Assembly (NCBI GenBank): GCA_028554755.1
Contig: JAPTOF010000021.1
Location: 6,983,001 to 7,047,000 of the forward strand
Length of the DNA: 64,000 bases
Direction of reading: 5' to 3'
DNA from: Cordia subcordata
Lineage: Eukaryota; Streptophyta; Magnoliopsida; Boraginales; Cordiaceae
In this document: piece after piece, positions 12,513-25,280 of the stretch
Layout of the letters: each line of letters starts with the position of its first letter
Numbering within the stretch: the stretch's first letter is position 1
Notes under the pieces: generated by a model
Told to the model about the DNA's origin: nothing
Databases searched by the model: none
The model's input: only the letters and a program-made list of their open reading frames with translations
Program-made: the position numbers and the translations under genes

Positions 12513-12582
12513 CACTACGAAAAATTAGGAAAAAGATGACGATTTACTAAATGCCGCCGAAAAACTGTCGCTTTTTGTAGTG
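12513..12582. mobile_element. 70-bp CACTA-type remnant
   Basis: It begins CACTACGAAAAA and ends TTTTTGTAGTG, the inverted ends of CACTA (En/Spm) transposons. Between them are GACGATTT and GCCGCCGAAAAACTGTCGC, which resemble CACTA subterminal repeats. The flanking triplets are CAT and CGT, so a 3-bp duplication is imperfect. It is far too short to encode anything. Confidence 0.5.
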
Positions 12583-12793
12583 CGTCATAGTGATTCAAGG
12601 TCTTATTCACTGTGTAGTTTTTGTTGGGTCAACACCTTCAAATTGGTGTTTCTCATATTGACCTACAAAGACCATATAAACTATGTAAACTAAGCATACC
12701 GACAAAGCATTTCAATCATGGTAACATTCAGATTATTATTCTAGTTAAGCACTCACCATTTCATCTTTATTTAATATCATGGTAAAGTTCAGA

Positions 12794-14242
12794 TTATTCT
12801 ATACCCTCATAGAATAATTTCTTGAAGGTTTCCATGTGATCAACCTGGAGGCATAGTGCAACAACCAATGATCCATCTCCATCATCATGGCCTGGGAGTA
12901 TCAAAGAGTCTCCATCACTATCATGGCTTCCAGGACTCATGATAACTTCTCTCCCCCATCCAAAATCCATGCCGTAGAGTGGTAGAGTTGACCAACTGAT
13001 GACACAAATATTTGGGTTGCCATAATAAGGACCCTGGTTAGTCATCAATGTATGCAGATCCTGGAATTGAGACAAGTCTTGTTGATTTTTGAAGAAATCA
13101 ATAGTTGAATGCACATAATCACTCGTAACTCTCTCAATAGCTTCTCTTACTTTACTCGAAGCATATCCAAGTGGCCTTGACACTAGCTCGCCCGAGCAGC
13201 CGATAGCTATGACATCAATAATCCCGTTCCCAAAGTACGGTTCAGGCAGAGGTGGTTGAATTCGCTTGCGTATATCAACTGCAATGCCTAATCCAGTTTG
13301 CTGCTCGTACACGTGCCCTCGAGCAAGGCATGCAGTTCGCCATATATGCGCTGCAATGGCCTCATACCGAGTGTATGCACGCCCAACCTTTGCATCTTGG
13401 TTAGCTTTCGTCTTTAAGTATTCAACTTGGAGCTTGGACAGATTCAGCATGGCTACTGTCGTGTCCTTTCTCCTTTGATTTTCCTCGGCTGATTGGCCAA
13501 TCAAAGGAGGTGGACGATTGAGCTCCGTGTTCTCAGAAACTGGAGCTATCCTCGCCACCGGGGCTTCTCCAGCACGCATGATCTTCCGATCAACAAAAGG
13601 CGCGGCGGCTAATGGCTCACCGCGAGCAAGTCTAGTCCACTCGGAGATGAAATGAAGGGAGCTTCGTCCGTCAGCCACGGCATGCGATATGCTTAGGCCG
13701 AGACTAACGCCACCACATTGAAACCTCGTCAGTTGCACAAATAGCAAAGGAAGTTCTTCAATAGAAGTTCTATTGTAATCTACATGAGGTAGAAGATGAC
13801 GAAACATTGGAGATGGTAAGAAATCGCCTAAGACATCTAGCTTCGCTTCGGCCTCGGCTTCTACGAATTGAACACCCGTTGCATGACATTCCAGTTCTAA
13901 ACGTCCTCCGCCGATACGGCGTAAACGGCCAGCTAATGGGTAGAAATGTACTAGAACTTGACTCAGTGAATGCTTTAGAGTTTTGCTTATGACATCTTCT
14001 GGTGTAAGCCAATTTGTCGGAGGTCTGTAGAAGTAGACTGTTGGAACATGAGTAATAACTCCAATTTGATCCCATTCTGAGAGCGGGAGGACGCCTTTCC
14101 ATGTTGAATCTGCTGGTTTGATCAAGCAAGAATTCTTCAAACTGACCTTCATGTTCGTAGGGAAGGAAACTGAAGGTCGAAAGGCCATGGAATTGCGTTT
14201 GTGAAGCTCTAAATTTAAAGAAATAATAGAGCTTGGTCCCAT
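12794..14242 (-). CDS. BAHD acyltransferase, spermidine hydroxycinnamoyl transferase-like
   Basis: BAHD enzymes move an acyl group from acyl-CoA to an alcohol or amine in the cytosol, often in phenolamide, ester or lignin pathways. The reading frame is uninterrupted at 482 codons. The catalytic motif HAVAD is at residues 187-191 and the structural motif DFGWG at 426-430. Other family landmarks are WDQIGVITHVPTVYFYRP (about 57-74), YPLAGR (101-106), YFGNG (336-340) and the C-terminal DSDGDSLILPG. These fit clade V, the HCT/SHT-like group. Family members usually start at the Met-Lys-Val of residue 31 (ATG at 14150-14152), giving 452 residues, the usual size. The first 30 residues are probably 5' leader. 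No intron is needed. The acyl acceptor cannot be read from sequence alone; hydroxycinnamoyl transfer to spermidine is the best guess. Confidence 0.92.
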   Translation of the reverse strand: MGPSSIISLNLELHKRNSMAFRPSVSFPTNMKVSLKNSCLIKPADSTWKGVLPLSEWDQIGVITHVPTVYFYRPPTNWLTPEDVISKTLKHSLSQVLVHFYPLAGRLRRIGGGRLELECHATGVQFVEAEAEAKLDVLGDFLPSPMFRHLLPHVDYNRTSIEELPLLFVQLTRFQCGGVSLGLSISHAVADGRSSLHFISEWTRLARGEPLAAAPFVDRKIMRAGEAPVARIAPVSENTELNRPPPLIGQSAEENQRRKDTTVAMLNLSKLQVEYLKTKANQDAKVGRAYTRYEAIAAHIWRTACLARGHVYEQQTGLGIAVDIRKRIQPPLPEPYFGNGIIDVIAIGCSGELVSRPLGYASSKVREAIERVTSDYVHSTIDFFKNQQDLSQFQDLHTLMTNQGPYYGNPNICVISWSTLPLYGMDFGWGREVIMSPGSHDSDGDSLILPGHDDGDGSLVVALCLQVDHMETFKKLFYEGIE

Positions 14243-15472
14243 GACGGATTAATATTGATATGAGCGGAATTCTGACCATCCTGTGACCTGTTTTCCATGA
14301 GAAAAATGCATGATTATACGAAGAAGAGACGTCTGAAATTTGAAGTTCCCATAACGATGTCAAATATCAGGGGAAATGAAAGTCTCGTGAATCTAGCAGT
14401 TAATCTGCAATGCCAGAGTTTGACATAATCCCTCTCCATTGTAATCCTTATTGTTTGTCCTTAGTGAACCATTTGATTCAGACGTGATAATACATGCAAA
14501 TGTCATCATCAATTAAGCTATGGGATTTTTCTCCATATTTTATTTTTGTATTTTCATCGCGTACTAGGGTAGTAGGATTCTTGTGTCTGGAGGTTAGGCC
14601 TTGAGAATTTTATTAAGTATATAACATGGTGTTCTTCATAATTAAGTCAAAACGAAAATAAGAGTTTAAAAGGTAGTTCAAATGGTTCACGCTATTTCAA
14701 CCTATCTTCGGATGTCATGAGTGGCGGGGGGTTAAATTAGGCATGGGGGCTAAAAAAGAGTAAAAGGAAAATAGAATATTGATCATTCACGCTTGTACAG
14801 AAAACAAAAATTCTAAAAATTATTTCAAGTTTAGTTTCACTATTAATTGCAATGAATCTTAGTTTTGTAATACTAAAGTTTAGACTTAAGGTCCACAACT
14901 TAGGTGTCTTGTGACTTTTCGTAGAGAGAGTTCTTGAGTGTTTTAGAAATGAAAAAATTGAGGATTTGTTTTCTCAAAATAGACAAAAAGAAAGCATACT
15001 TTTATTGAAAAAATAAAATTAAACTTATGTAGTAAAAAATTCGACCCATTTTCTTGTTGTATTATTTTCTCATTATAAATATTCATTTCTAGTTACTTTA
15101 TCATTTAAACATTTTATGTGGCTTATGATTATCCAAACTTTGATTGCATAAAAAGTTATGTATTCTAAGTACAAATAAATATTAGCCTCATGTTACTACT
15201 CTTTCATTACTCCTATTATAGCATTTCCTATATTGCAAAAGTTGTATCAAGAGAAACAATAACATACTACTCTTTTCTCTCATATTTATATCTCTTTTAC
15301 TTCATAGTTATTTTTATCACATTTTAGTCTCCACTAATTAGAGTACTGTTGGATGAAGATTGAAGATATTTATATGAAGGTTTGCCTGGGAAAAGTATTC
15401 TTCACAACATCATGATACTACAGATATCGTGATATTCAGTAAAGCTATTTTTAATCTTTAAATTTTATTTTG

Positions 15473-15511
<39 letters not shown>

Positions 15512-18500
15512 CTGAATATTTGAATATCATGGGCCCAAAAAATCATATTTGAAAATATTGTGCAATGATAGCTAGTTTACTCATATTAGCATCCATATTG
15601 TCACAAACTTAAAGTTCATTGCTTTTGTTATATATGGCAATAAATATGTAACATTCTTTTGAAATCAAAATTCATATGCATGCTACAAATTTTGGAGTCA
15701 CCACGAGGCTTAGAAGACTCCTCATCTTAAGCCTACAAGTCTCTAAAAGACAATACAAAATAAATTAAAAAAAAAAAACTCACACTGATCTTCCATTAGA
15801 GCTCTATATACCATCAAGTCCAATTATTTATAGGGTTCAAAATTATATACATACATCTGGCTAAGAGATCAAAGCTATTAGGATACATTAAACAGATGCT
15901 AAGAAAGATTCTCTCTTAGAATCCCTGACCATCACCCTTTACAAATATAGAAATAATAGAATGAGGAAACAAAGCTCAATAAATGGACACTCTGGATGAG
16001 ACCTAGAGGCGATCCTAAACAAAGATGCTAGACCAAAGTCAATAAAAGATAACAATGTAGGGCGTAATTAAGTATGCAAATATATAGAATCAAATGAAGA
16101 CAATCATTTCAAGAATGCTAATACACATAATCAAATTAGAATTAGTTTATCACTCAAAGTTGTGATACATAATAGTACATATACCCAAACCATAATAGGT
16201 AGGTATCTATTTGCCTCTTCCTTTTATGGTGAATCATCTCACACCAAAGAAAGCATAGAACGGCCATCTGCAGCCACACACTTCAGTCCAGTTAATCATC
16301 TCCCACTTACGGGCATATAACAAAATAAAATTCATATATATGGTAACCTTACCCACCGGGTGAGTGCCACCACTCTAAGGACAACACATAAATAAACAAA
16401 AGTAGACACTGAACGACCAAGTGATAAAATATCCTGATATGTGCAAACTTAGAATTCTTACAGAAGGAAATTACACATCCTTAAAGGATTAGAATAAGTT
16501 ATGTATATTCTTTCATTGTTATCTTCATGAAGGCCTAGATATTGAATATCTCTTGATAAAGAATTGATATATCTTTTTATAAACTTTGAAAGAAAGATAT
16601 GACCATCAAAAGGCAATGATATTTCATAATCCACTAAAAATTTTAATTGCGTTTGTGGAATTTTTTGAAGTTGAAAGCAAGTATAAGCTAGCTTTCTTAT
16701 TTGGTGTTTGTCTCTGTATGAGTGCGTGTATGTGCCTGTGTGTGCGTCAATTATTGTAGTAAAATTGTTATTGGTTTGAACTATTCCATGATCCATTTAC
16801 TCTAAGACTCCTGTGCTTGCTTGTACTTTTGCCTTTGACTTGGTCTAAAGTGCACCAAGGTGGGCTCGGTGGATTAAGGTGCACATATTTAGCATGACTC
16901 AGTTTTAAGGCCTGGTAATTATTAGTCAGAGATAAGGTAGTTGGTTAGGTTGAAGAAATAAGCTTTGTTCTAATCTTGTTTCCTAATCCTATCAACTGAA
17001 AGTTTCTTAAGCTGAAAATAAATTTCGTAAAGCATTTCGTACGTTAAACCTTTAAACTCTAACTATTCCTTGGGGATCAAGGATTTTTATCCTATAAATC
17101 CCCCTTGGGGTACCCCAAACCTTAATAATATTGCCATTATTTACTTTGTAGAATCCTACTTACACACAATGGCTAAAAAAATACCTTGCTTTCTAGAAAA
17201 AAAAACTAAGATTTGAGTTCTTCTATCTAAGAAATTGTTTCTTGCTTAGAGAAAACCACACTTTGATCATAGAAAAGAAGCCTTTGACAATCCCATTTGA
17301 TTTGCATTACATCTTTGCTTTTAGATCTTCATTGGAGGAGTTCTCTTAAAGCTTCACCAAAGGCCATATAGGGTCAAGAGGTACTCATGTTCCTTCTAGA
17401 ATAGAACTAATATGTGAAGTATGTAGATGTATGCAATTATTTCGATTTCCTTTGGTGATATATTGTATCAATGACATAAAATTTGAGACCTTGGATAGAT
17501 TGCATAAGCCAATAGATTACTCATAAATGTCCTCTCTAGGTGTTAATCATCTTTCCTAAAGGTTGATAGCGATTTGCAAGGTCTGTTCTGATCAACAATT
17601 GACTTGTTTAACTTGAGCTAATCTAAAGAAGGAAAGGTAACTTTGAGGAAGAAAATTTTACACCTACCTAATTGCTTATGAAAGTAGTCAAGTGATGTTA
17701 CCTTCTCAATCTGTTTCAATATGTATAATACATGACCAATAATAGACATTAAATCCCTTATCTTAATATGGAACACAACATATGAGATCACATATCTCTA
17801 AGGATTATCAGATGTGCTGAGAAACACATTCAACTTTTGAATGTAGATCTATAACCAAGCATTCATACATTAAGCAATGAAGATAATCATCTATTGCATA
17901 CCTCATAAACTAGTGAACTAAATCCTCAATAATTAACTTTTACTAATAGACAAGAAAATTTCTATTGGGCAATTAGTTCTACTAGTGTCGATTTAAAAAG
18001 AATATCTAGAATATGTTCATGTTCATGGTCAATCATCCAATAATGACCTAAGCTATAAAGATTTAAGATGTAAATACACATGATAAGTACCAAGTTGTTA
18101 GAAAAATCAATCTATGAATTGTCATTTCTAGAGACATGGGCCAATATCTAATGGAATCTTCCATTATTTTATTCAAACTAATAGCCTATACCTTTAATCC
18201 AAATAAGATTCTTGATTCAGACCTTCTTTAGTAGGTACCTAGACCCAAATCAGCTGTACACGAGCTTGATAGAGATCAGCCTATCCATTGACACTATTTA
18301 GTAGTTTCATAATCAGTTGCTTCTCCATACAACTTTTAGTAATAAGTTTTTACCTTAGGCATCCCTTCAATATGACAAAGGTTCTCCAACTACAAGCCTA
18401 TTTAGGTCAAACTATTAACGTGAAATCACACAGTCCTCCTCTATGCCTAATGAGCTAGCTAGACGGTGGCCGGCCAACCTATTCACTATCCAAAATAAAT

Positions 18501-19879
18501 TCCAATGGCCTCACATAATGAACAATAGTGCCAATACCCTGATAAAAGCCACGCCAGAAGGCCTTCAACATTTATTAGAGTACTAGGCCAATTAATACTT
18601 CACTTTAATGGAAGACAATGAGTTGGACATCCTCAGGTCCATGTTACTCAATGAACCTAATAATTTAGTTGATTTAAAGTGTTCATAACACATTTTATTT
18701 TATAGCCAAGTGATTAGTTAATCTTATTAATCAATTACAAGTAATGTCAAAAAGACAAACAAAATAAAACATACATCAAATATGAGTGATTAAGGGCTTT
18801 CATAGTACGGTCAACTAAAGTCATCATGGGCCACTCTATCATGCATACATATTTACTACATTTAAATCGGGGAAACTTAGATAGGCCCAGGTCTTCGATC
18901 TTTTTTATCTTCTTTTCCTTACCTTGCTCATCCTATTTTGACTAATTACATTAAACAAAAAGAACACATTCTAAAAGAGGGGATATAACACTTGGTAGAG
19001 GGATAATATAATGTGAATTGAAGAGAAAACTAGGATCGCAGGCCTAATTTAAATCCAAAAACAATCACAATAATTGATAAGTAAAAATTCAATAGCATGC
19101 ATAAGAATTGGCTCACAACCACCTCAATAAAATATGTCATACTTCACGTTAAAAGAATAAAATTATTTCATGATTTCCTTGCAAAATTGTTGGATTGGTT
19201 TAATCATATTGCATCAATTCCTCCAATAATTCAAACTTCTTTTGGATTAATGAAATCAAAATCTCAATTTCAACAAAGTTTGGTTCATACTCCAATCAAT
19301 CAAAATCTCCATTTTAATTAGTTCAGGACAAAATCAAAATTTGACAAACTAAGACCTAATCCAATAAATTAAAACTCATTTTAAACTAATTGGATGTCAA
19401 AAACCATATTTAAATCACATTTCTGATAATCCTCTTCTTTATGTTTATAGAGTTTGAAAAATCGAAACATCTCAAAGATAGATAGAGGTAGAAATTTCTC
19501 GAGCAAATCGCATTTCTTCATGCACATCAAAAGTCCATTGATGAAAAGGGGTTGGGGAGATCTTATATACAATGGCATGTTTACATTCTTTGTATTTGTT
19601 ATTTGCTTTCACAAGTCTCGATACATTGTAGATATATTACTTTTTGATAGTAATATAATTAATTACAATCATAAATGTGCTCTATATGTTCTAAACAAAT
19701 TTGGCATAAATGGAACCAATTAGCTACAAAATGTCAGGTGATCATCAATTAGTTGATGAGGTATAAGGTCTGCAATGAAAGATCTTCTTCATTTCAGATA
19801 GTGTGCATGCTAGCCCATAAATCTACATTCAAAAGTAGGATAATTCTCCCTACACATTTAATGGTGTAGATAGACATAA
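14243..19879. other. Gene-free region with worn repeats
   Basis: No gene could be supported. An (AT)n microsatellite covers about 15478-15509. A short block at 14673-14790 resembles the SINE at 36.2 kb (TAGTTCAAATGGTT, like an RNA polymerase III A box) but lacks clear target duplications. The 16.8-19.8 kb part probably holds the 5' portion of the decayed Copia element to the right, but I cannot identify its 5' LTR. Confidence 0.5.
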
Positions 19880-22486
19880 AGAGCTAATATGCATCTTCGA
19901 CACTTAGTTGACGAATGGAATATCTATGTACTATACAAGATAGAAGAGATTGCAAAGCAAATGTCACTTGACTACTTTCTTATGAAGATAATCAGGTATG
20001 TTATTCTCAATTCTCATCCCTCAATATCACTTTACTTCTTGAATTGGTTCAAGACATGCAAGTCAACTGTTGACTATAATGGACCTTTTGAGCTACTAGG
20101 GATCTTCTAGTAAGATAACCAACTTCTAGAGAGAACATTATTTCAGTGGGAGGTGAATCATTCATTAAATTACTAAGGAAGGTTTACAAACCCACTAGGT
20201 AGTAGCAATTGGTTCGCATGTGATACATCTCTGAATATCTAAACACTAGAATAAAAAGAGTCTATAAAGTCTAGTATTGTATCCTGAAAGACTAAAAGTA
20301 GCAATTTGTTGCTACATGAGGTGCATATACGATAACATCTTGCAACTTCGGTAGATTCTATTAACTTGGTATAAGATACAAATAGTCCCCATAATTGGTT
20401 ATAATGGAACTCTTTGTCTGGTAGAAACAATCATGATATTAATGTTATTCAGAATAAGGTTATTATCATGCACTGTAAACTAAAAAAAGTTTATTTTTCA
20501 AACATAGTATATGTTGATTAGGATCTTATGATTCTACAATATGATCACAGAAGCAGATGCACGCAAAGTAAGTCTCTTGTTTGCCTAGAAGAGAATGAGA
20601 TTCTTATATAACGGTTGAATGGTATGTTAGAAAGGAGAAATCAAATGTTGTTGGACATAGTTTGTTCCATTATATGGCTTATGGTTGTAGCCATATCTTT
20701 TGGAATGTATATTTGAGACAAATGCTTATATAATGAGTTAAATAACTAGCAAGTTAATAGATAAGATACCATATATGATTTGGCATAATAGTAAGATGTA
20801 CACTTTTATAAAGGGTTGAAGAAATGTTTAGCATCCATCAAGTATCTTATCATTGACAAGCTGGAATTGTAATTGGTTAAGTGTTTGGAGATTCTCTAGA
20901 AAGTCTAGTGAATTCAACTTCAACAAAGATGATGGATAATCAGTATTCATTGACCTCAAAAGAATATTTTCAAAAAAAAAAAGTATTTATGAAACAAGTT
21001 TCGCTTGATAATAATATGGTTTATGAAATTCTAAATAGATGGATAGAACACTAGTAGTTGAACATACAAAACAAGATAAGGTTAAGAGCCAAATCTTGGG
21101 CCTATTAAAAAGCATCACTAAGGCCATCTGGTATGGTATTCCATCTAATGGGTAAGTGTTAAATCCTTGTCCAAGGTAAAAATTCCATTGAACTATTAAA
21201 GAATAGTGTAAATTCGATCACTTGTAAAGATGCTAGATAGAGGCATAAATCTAAGAACTTGCTTAATCCAAGGCAATCTTTTAAGAAACCATAAATGTCA
21301 ACACTGTATGTACACTGGTTGGCTCACATGATGGGTATGACCCATAGAGTGAAAAATTGGTTCATGAAGGGGTTTTCGTAGATTGAGACCTCCAATGCCC
21401 AATTCATTGTTAGGTGGACCTTTTGAATATTGTAGTTCGACTATGACAAGACAATTCCACTAATAATGATGCTCAAGTTTATTTGCATCATTCAAGTATG
21501 AGATGCATGCTTGTACCATGAAATCTAATTAGTAGGTCCCTAGATGGCTTTCCTCCAAGGGAGCTAAAAGAGGAAGTGTGTGACACAACTAAATAGTTCA
21601 CATCTACTAGCAAGATTATAGTGCATATGCCTATTTGGCTCATAAGTGGCCTTGTGCAAGTATTTTGGGTTAATACATAGATTTTGATAAAGTATCAAGA
21701 CATGTGCCTTCGTTAAGAACAAAGTGTGCCTTAGTTATGTTAGTAGGCTAATGATCACGTGATCGTTTATAGTGTAGAAATATGGATAAATTTTGATACT
21801 ATAAAATGAAAAACTATATCTATCATCTACGGTCTCCATAAATGTTTCCAAAAATGTATCCTATGTGCTTGGGATCATAATCTATATGGATATATTAGGG
21901 AAGGTAATGAGATTGTCCTAGTATATATGCATTGACTTTGTGTTGAAAAGGGTTCAACATGTTGAATTCTAAGAAGGTTCTTGGAAATTCATTATTCAAG
22001 AAAATTTGTTTGACAAATTTCTTTGGAGAGGAATGTATGAGTAAATTCCTACTTGCTTGAACAATAGGATCTATTGAGTACATTTTGTCATGTACGAGAC
22101 CTGGTGAGGCGTACTCTTCTGGTATTACTTACATGAGCCATCCTAATCCTAGGAGCACTGGTAGTTGGTTAGACCATTCTTTAGCACTTGGAATGCGAAA
22201 GTACCAATGGCCTACTTATGAAGAGTTTCACTTAAAACTAATTAGTTAGACTAATTCTAGCTTCCTGTGAGACAAAGATGATAGCCACAGTATTTGAGAT
22301 TATGTTTGCTAGAACAGTTCTAAACTTGTGTTTGGATGTTATCACCTTCTTAAGCTAGAAGTAATGATCTTTTGCAAATAACATATAACAAAGATTGTTT
22401 TACCAACTCCTTAGCTAAAGCCCTCGGGATTGTGAGAAGATAGGTATAAGATACAAATCCAACCAGCTTTAGTCCAAGTAGAAGAT
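19880..22486 (+). pseudogene. Decayed Copia pol (reverse transcriptase recognisable)
   Basis: The clearest block is 21912-22190. In one frame with stops it reads FNMLNSKKV, then MSKFLLA-stop-TIGSIEYILSCTRPG, then in another frame AYSSGITYMSHPNP. These match the Copia reverse-transcriptase stretch 'F.M..SKKG ... MS.IPYASAIGSIMYAM.CTRPDI.YA....SR'. Just before the LTR, DCFTNSLAKAL resembles the Copia tail 'DPLTK.L'. Many stops and frame changes rule out a functional protein. The left limit is uncertain; protease, integrase and gag were not recognised. Confidence 0.6.
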
Positions 22487-23830
22487 TGTTGGGAATGATG
22501 TCGTAAAGTAAATCATTTATTGTAGACTTTAGACTAATTTGTATTTGAATCGTCTTACTTTGGGCCTTACATCATATCGTACATCTTCTCCTTAGTTGTT
22601 CGATCATGACGTAGTCCTTAGGATGACCAAATGGAGCTATGTGCATGAGGGATAGCTCGATCATCCGTAAACCTGGTTCATAACCAAATGAGAGAATCGA
22701 TACTAGGACACTGATTCTATCAAGCATAGGTTATAGTACATTACATGAGTTGGTTATCCTCATAACCAAGGGGTGTGGAGACAGAGACACTTGTATAATC
22801 CATGATAAGATGTGGAGACATGCTCATAGAACATGACTCTATTACAAACGTCCTATGATATATACCCTACTGTTAAAGAATAGCTTATGGTGGACATAGG
22901 TGTTGTATTCCTCATACCTGAGACCGCCATAAAGACTTGCAAATTACTCCCCATGCCTTGGTACCGGACCACCAAGATTTCTAATCTAGTGATGAAAGGC
23001 TACTGGGTATAGGCAAGTGTCGCAAAGTCAATGCATAGGTCAAGATGGGATTGACTACTACAGGTATTTAGGAGAATGATAATCTACTTAGTCCTATTTT
23101 ACTAAGACTTTGGCAAAAGCTTTCCGCGTGATGTGTCACGTGGTTACATCATGATGAGTCATGATGAGATTAGGACATAACATGGAATAACTGATTAGGG
23201 GTTTGACAGTTTATCGTACCCCTAGGGTTATTTCAGAATATCAGGGCTCATAGAGAATCCACCATAGTGCCCAAGTTCGTTGAATATTGTCTTGCAACTA
23301 TTCAGCTTATCTGGACATCAGAAACCGTTGCTAGATGGTATTATCGATTAGTACGAGGATAGTCCTTGTATTATCAACTTAAGTTTTAACCTACAGAATC
23401 ACACAAAAGGTCACGTGTTTTATTGACGTATTGACCTATTTTATTTATTAAAGAGTTAAGTGCATTGTTATTTAATTGAGAATTAAATAATAGAATTAAT
23501 AATTAATATATCTTAATATTTAATTGAGAATTAAACAGTTAACATTAATTATTAATTTTTTGGTCATGGGTTTAATTTCATCTATTTTCGGCTAGTACCG
23601 GATATGAGAGGGGAAATTAAATCATGGCTAAATAGGTTAGAAACTAAATAAGAATTTAATTCAAATAATTGGTCTTGGACATAAGAAGTCCATGACCTTA
23701 AGTCTAAATAGTTTAGGGGTTAATAGGTTGGAAGACAAAGGCCTAGGTCTTGAGAAGGCCCAACCTATTCCTTATTTATTAAATACAGAATTATTCTATA
23801 CGTTTAATTCATTCTAACTCTTTGCAAATA

Positions 23831-23862
23831 CACGCACACACACACACACACATATATATATA
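23831..23862. repeat. (CA)n(TA)n microsatellite
   Basis: About 20 bases of CA repeat run into TA repeat, inside the Copia LTR. Confidence 0.9.
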
Positions 23863-23986
23863 CCCCTCAAGAACTTAAACCCTAACATCCATCCTTAACA
23901 TCTTGATCGCGTACAAAAAGGAGTGATCACATACAAAGAGGAGGAGCTTGACGCTTCTCCAAAGCATGTTTTCAACCTAATAGTTA

Positions 23987-25163
23987 GGGTAAATGGCATC
24001 GTATCCCCCTGTAGTTTGCTATAAATATAAGTTAGCCCCTTATTCTTTTAAAATAGGCACCAAACCCCCTTGTTATCATCTAAAATATGGCACACTTGCC
24101 CCTTCCGTTAACTTTTCTGTCAGAGATAACTATAGGTGATACACATGCGCTTAATGTCTGAAAATGACAGTAAAATGAGTGCTATTTTTTTGTAAAATAT
24201 GCATTTTAAACCAAAATGACCCTTGATTTTTTTTTTGTGTGTGTGTGTGTTTTTTTTTTTTGGCTTGAAAACCCACTTAGGGGCACTTTCCATTAACACC
24301 ACAAAACCAAACCAAACTTATACGAATACAACAAATGTAGTAAATCACCCGACAAACAATGGAACCTTCTATTACATAAACCAACATAAAGATTCAAAAG
24401 CTAATACATATCAAACCCCAGTCGATGGAACTTCCAAAGCAAAAATTTTCTCCAAGATCGACAATTCAAAAATTGCCAATCAAAAGCAAAAATTCTCTCA
24501 TCCTTTTGTTGTTGCTTCTTTATGGTGCAACTTTGGCCTTCCATCACTCATCTCATGCTTTTGTTGTTGCTTCCTTTGCAACCATGGCGGCATTCATATT
24601 CTCAAGCCATACCATCCCTAATAGAGTTGAGCTTCTTGAAGAGCCATAATCATTATCATTCGACCAAAAAAAGAAAAGGAAAAGAAAAAATCGTTAGCTC
24701 AAGATTGAGGCAGATCATTTATTTGTCATCCTCATCATCATCATTCATCCATTCATTGATAATCATTATCATCGCTTACGGGCTATCTTTAATAGCTCCT
24801 ATTATTATCCAACCGTGTCTAGTGCAAAAGATCATGAAAAAGCTTGAGAATAGGGCAGCACAAAGAGAGAAAAATGGGTTTTGATTTAGGGATTTGGTGT
24901 GGCTTTCGATTGAGGGCTTTGGTGTGATTTAGGAATTTTATGAAATAAGTTTGCGAATTGGGAATTTTGACCGGTGGGTTTAATATATGTGAAGGGTATT
25001 TAAGTCACTGCATAACTTCCATTAAAAAAATTTAAACGGCATAATAAAATGGGACAAATGTGCCACATTTTAGATGACGACAAGGGGTTTGGTGCCTATT
25101 TTAAAAGAATAGGCGGGTAACTTACATTTATGACAAATCACAGGAGTACAGTGCCATTTACCC
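23987..25163. mobile_element. 1.18 kb TIR transposon with ~130-bp inverted ends, TTA target duplication
   Basis: The left end starts GGGTAAATGGCATCGTA and the right end, inverted, starts GGGTAAATGGCACTGTA. The match continues for about 130 bp through ATAGGCACCAAACCCC. TTA flanks both sides (23984-23986 and 25164-25166). The interior of about 900 bp holds AT/GT tracts and some reading frames without known domains, and no transposase motif was seen. A 3-bp TTA duplication suits PIF/Harbinger or CACTA machinery, while the long inverted ends are more like Mutator. The class is therefore unresolved. Confidence 0.75.
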
Positions 25164-25280
25164 TTACAAGGTAAGTCTTATTCTATATTTTTGAAATTTT
25201 TTTATTATAAAGCTTGATCCTACATTGCGAAATCCGAAGAAAGTTTTTTCAAATTCCTACATAATTCCTTATAGCAGCAC

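Larger units (their letters stand above)
22470..25280 (+). repeat. 3' LTR of the decayed Copia element, interrupted by a TIR transposon
   Basis: A worn polypurine tract (AAGTAGAAGAT) ends at about 22486 and is followed by TGTTGGGAATGATG, the typical start of one class of Copia LTR. The sequence continues to about 23986, is broken by the 1.18 kb insertion at 23987-25163, and resumes at 25167 (AAGGTAAGTCTTATT, then a run of T and a 'CTACATTGCGAA' segment). Without the insertion the LTR is about 1.6 kb. The right end is approximate. Confidence 0.55.

Noticed and set aside
13770..14363. 197-codon frame overlapping the BAHD gene
   Set aside because: It is the same strand in another frame over a clear BAHD coding region and is a shadow.
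24223..24884. Three overlapping + strand frames inside the TIR element
   Set aside because: Poly-Leu, Phe and Ser stretches from T-rich DNA; no transposase or known domain could be seen.
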